A stretch of DNA of 37,745 bases from Gemmatimonadaceae bacterium (GTDB lineage: Bacteria > Gemmatimonadota > Gemmatimonadetes > Gemmatimonadales > Gemmatimonadaceae). The DNA lies in NCBI GenBank assembly GCA_025931335.1, contig JAICNG010000030.1, positions 1 to 37,745 of the forward strand, given 5' to 3'. Shown one piece after another: positions 37,071 through 37,745 of this stretch (within the stretch, counting starts at the first letter, position 1; the number at the start of each line of letters is the position of its first letter). A model generated the notes under the pieces. That model searched no databases and was not told the DNA's origin. It saw only the letters and a program-made list of their open reading frames with translations. A program made the translations under genes and the position numbers.

Positions 37071-37745
37071 ATGGCCACCTTTCTTCGAACGGTCGAGAGC
37101 TTCGTACAGGGCGCGCGCACGATGCCCCAGCGGTACTACGTGGGCGAAGATGTGTTCGCGATGGAGCAGGATCGCATCTTCGCGCGCTCGTGGCTCTGCG
37201 TTGGCCGCAGCGCGGAGCTCGCCGAGCCGGGCGCGTACAAGCTCCAGGCGATCGGCGCGGACAGCGTGATCATGCTGCGCGAAAAGGGCGGCGCGCTGCG
37301 CGCGTTCCACAACGTCTGCCGTCATCGCGGCACGCGGCTGTGCGAGGCGGAGCGCGGCACGCTGCGCGAAACCATCCAGTGCCCCTATCACGCGTGGACG
37401 TACGCGCTCGACGGGCGGCTTATCGGGGCGCCGCACATGCAGGAGGTCGCCGGCTTCGACAGGAAGGACTACTCCCTCTTTCGAGTCGCGCTCGAGGAGT
37501 GGGAAGGGTTCATCTTCATCAACATGGCGCAAGCGCCGGAGGCGTTCGCCAAGGTGTACGCGCCGCTCATGGAGCGCTTCACGCGCTTCAACCTCGCCGG
37601 CCTCCAGGTGGCGAAGCGCATCGAGTACACGGTGAAGTCGAACTGGAAGCTCGTGCTCCAGAACTACAACGAGTGTCTGCACTGCCCGACCATTCACCCG
37701 CAGCTCTCACGGGTGCTGCCGTACACGAGCGGCGCCAACGACCTG
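37071..37745 (+). CDS. Rieske non-haem iron oxygenase alpha subunit (CntA/GbcA-like), C-terminus cut off
   Basis: The first 225 residues of a Rieske oxygenase; the window ends inside it. The [2Fe-2S] ligands are C83, H85, C104 and H107 (CRH, CPYH), and the mononuclear iron site starts with NECLHCPTIH (H204, H209). The residue bridging the two metal centres in neighbouring subunits is E201 where ring dioxygenases have Asp; glutamate there is a known trait of carnitine monooxygenase CntA and betaine monooxygenases, so a quaternary ammonium or N-methyl compound is a better guess than an arene. ATG 37071, 21 bases after the flavoprotein gene. A ferredoxin reductase would be expected downstream. 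Confidence 0.93.
   Translation, partial: MATFLRTVESFVQGARTMPQRYYVGEDVFAMEQDRIFARSWLCVGRSAELAEPGAYKLQAIGADSVIMLREKGGALRAFHNVCRHRGTRLCEAERGTLRETIQCPYHAWTYALDGRLIGAPHMQEVAGFDRKDYSLFRVALEEWEGFIFINMAQAPEAFAKVYAPLMERFTRFNLAGLQVAKRIEYTVKSNWKLVLQNYNECLHCPTIHPQLSRVLPYTSGANDL

Overview
The window comes from a bacterium with a GC-rich genome (roughly two thirds GC by eye), densely coded, with many ATGA/GTGA stop-start overlaps. I see no phage, insertion sequence, CRISPR array, rRNA or tRNA. The style of the serine/threonine kinase (N-terminal kinase, one hydrophobic patch, coiled tail), a reaction-centre-type dihaem cytochrome c in an apparently non-phototrophic setting, actinobacterial-type GlgM and the recurrent heptamer CGTTAGG suggest Gemmatimonadota or a neighbouring phylum. 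That assignment is inference.

Layout. 1-2868: end of a TPR protein, a small hypothetical, a HAD phosphatase without an ordinary start codon, and a family 1 beta-glycosidase, convergent with a DUF1697 gene. 3648-7341: a signalling operon of an unknown 148-residue protein, a two-domain KaiC-like ATPase and a PAS-GAF histidine kinase. 7368-9690: a broken glyoxalase-fold gene, a short leader ORF and a Ser/Thr kinase. 10234-12964: ATP-grasp ligase, dimethylargininase-type hydrolase and a Tat lipoprotein SGNH hydrolase, followed by small membrane proteins, a cupin and a TauE-type permease. 15126-19454: cytochrome c-TPR protein, then glycogen synthesis (GlgC, GlgM) and a Nudix hydrolase. 19500-23459: small genes, a second histidine kinase, and an ArsR-SRPBCC pair read leftward from an AT-rich promoter and operator.

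23663-30929 is a six-gene catabolic operon: a flavoprotein monooxygenase fused to an old-yellow-enzyme reductase, SDR, enoyl-CoA hydratase, acyl-CoA dehydrogenase, aryl-CoA ligase and a Rid protein. The set matches an aerobic CoA-dependent aromatic pathway of the 2-aminobenzoyl-CoA or salicylyl-CoA type: activation by the ligase, dearomatising oxygenation and reduction by the fusion protein, then beta-oxidation-like steps. A membrane protein and a small acidic protein follow and end at a clear rho-independent terminator (32551-32586).

32645-37745 begins a second catabolic module: a GcvT-fold (folate-dependent methyl transfer) protein, two tandem phytoene-desaturase-like flavoproteins, and a Rieske oxygenase cut by the window edge. 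The substrate is unknown, but an oxidative or folate-linked demethylation pathway is plausible.

The least ordinary signals are two intergenic hairpin elements (19500-19721 and 23464-23619) whose arms carry different copy numbers of 9-bp repeats, the atypical KaiC operon, the undescribed GcvT/flavoprotein/Rieske set, the ATP-grasp/dimethylargininase pair, and probable leaderless promoters directly abutting start codons.
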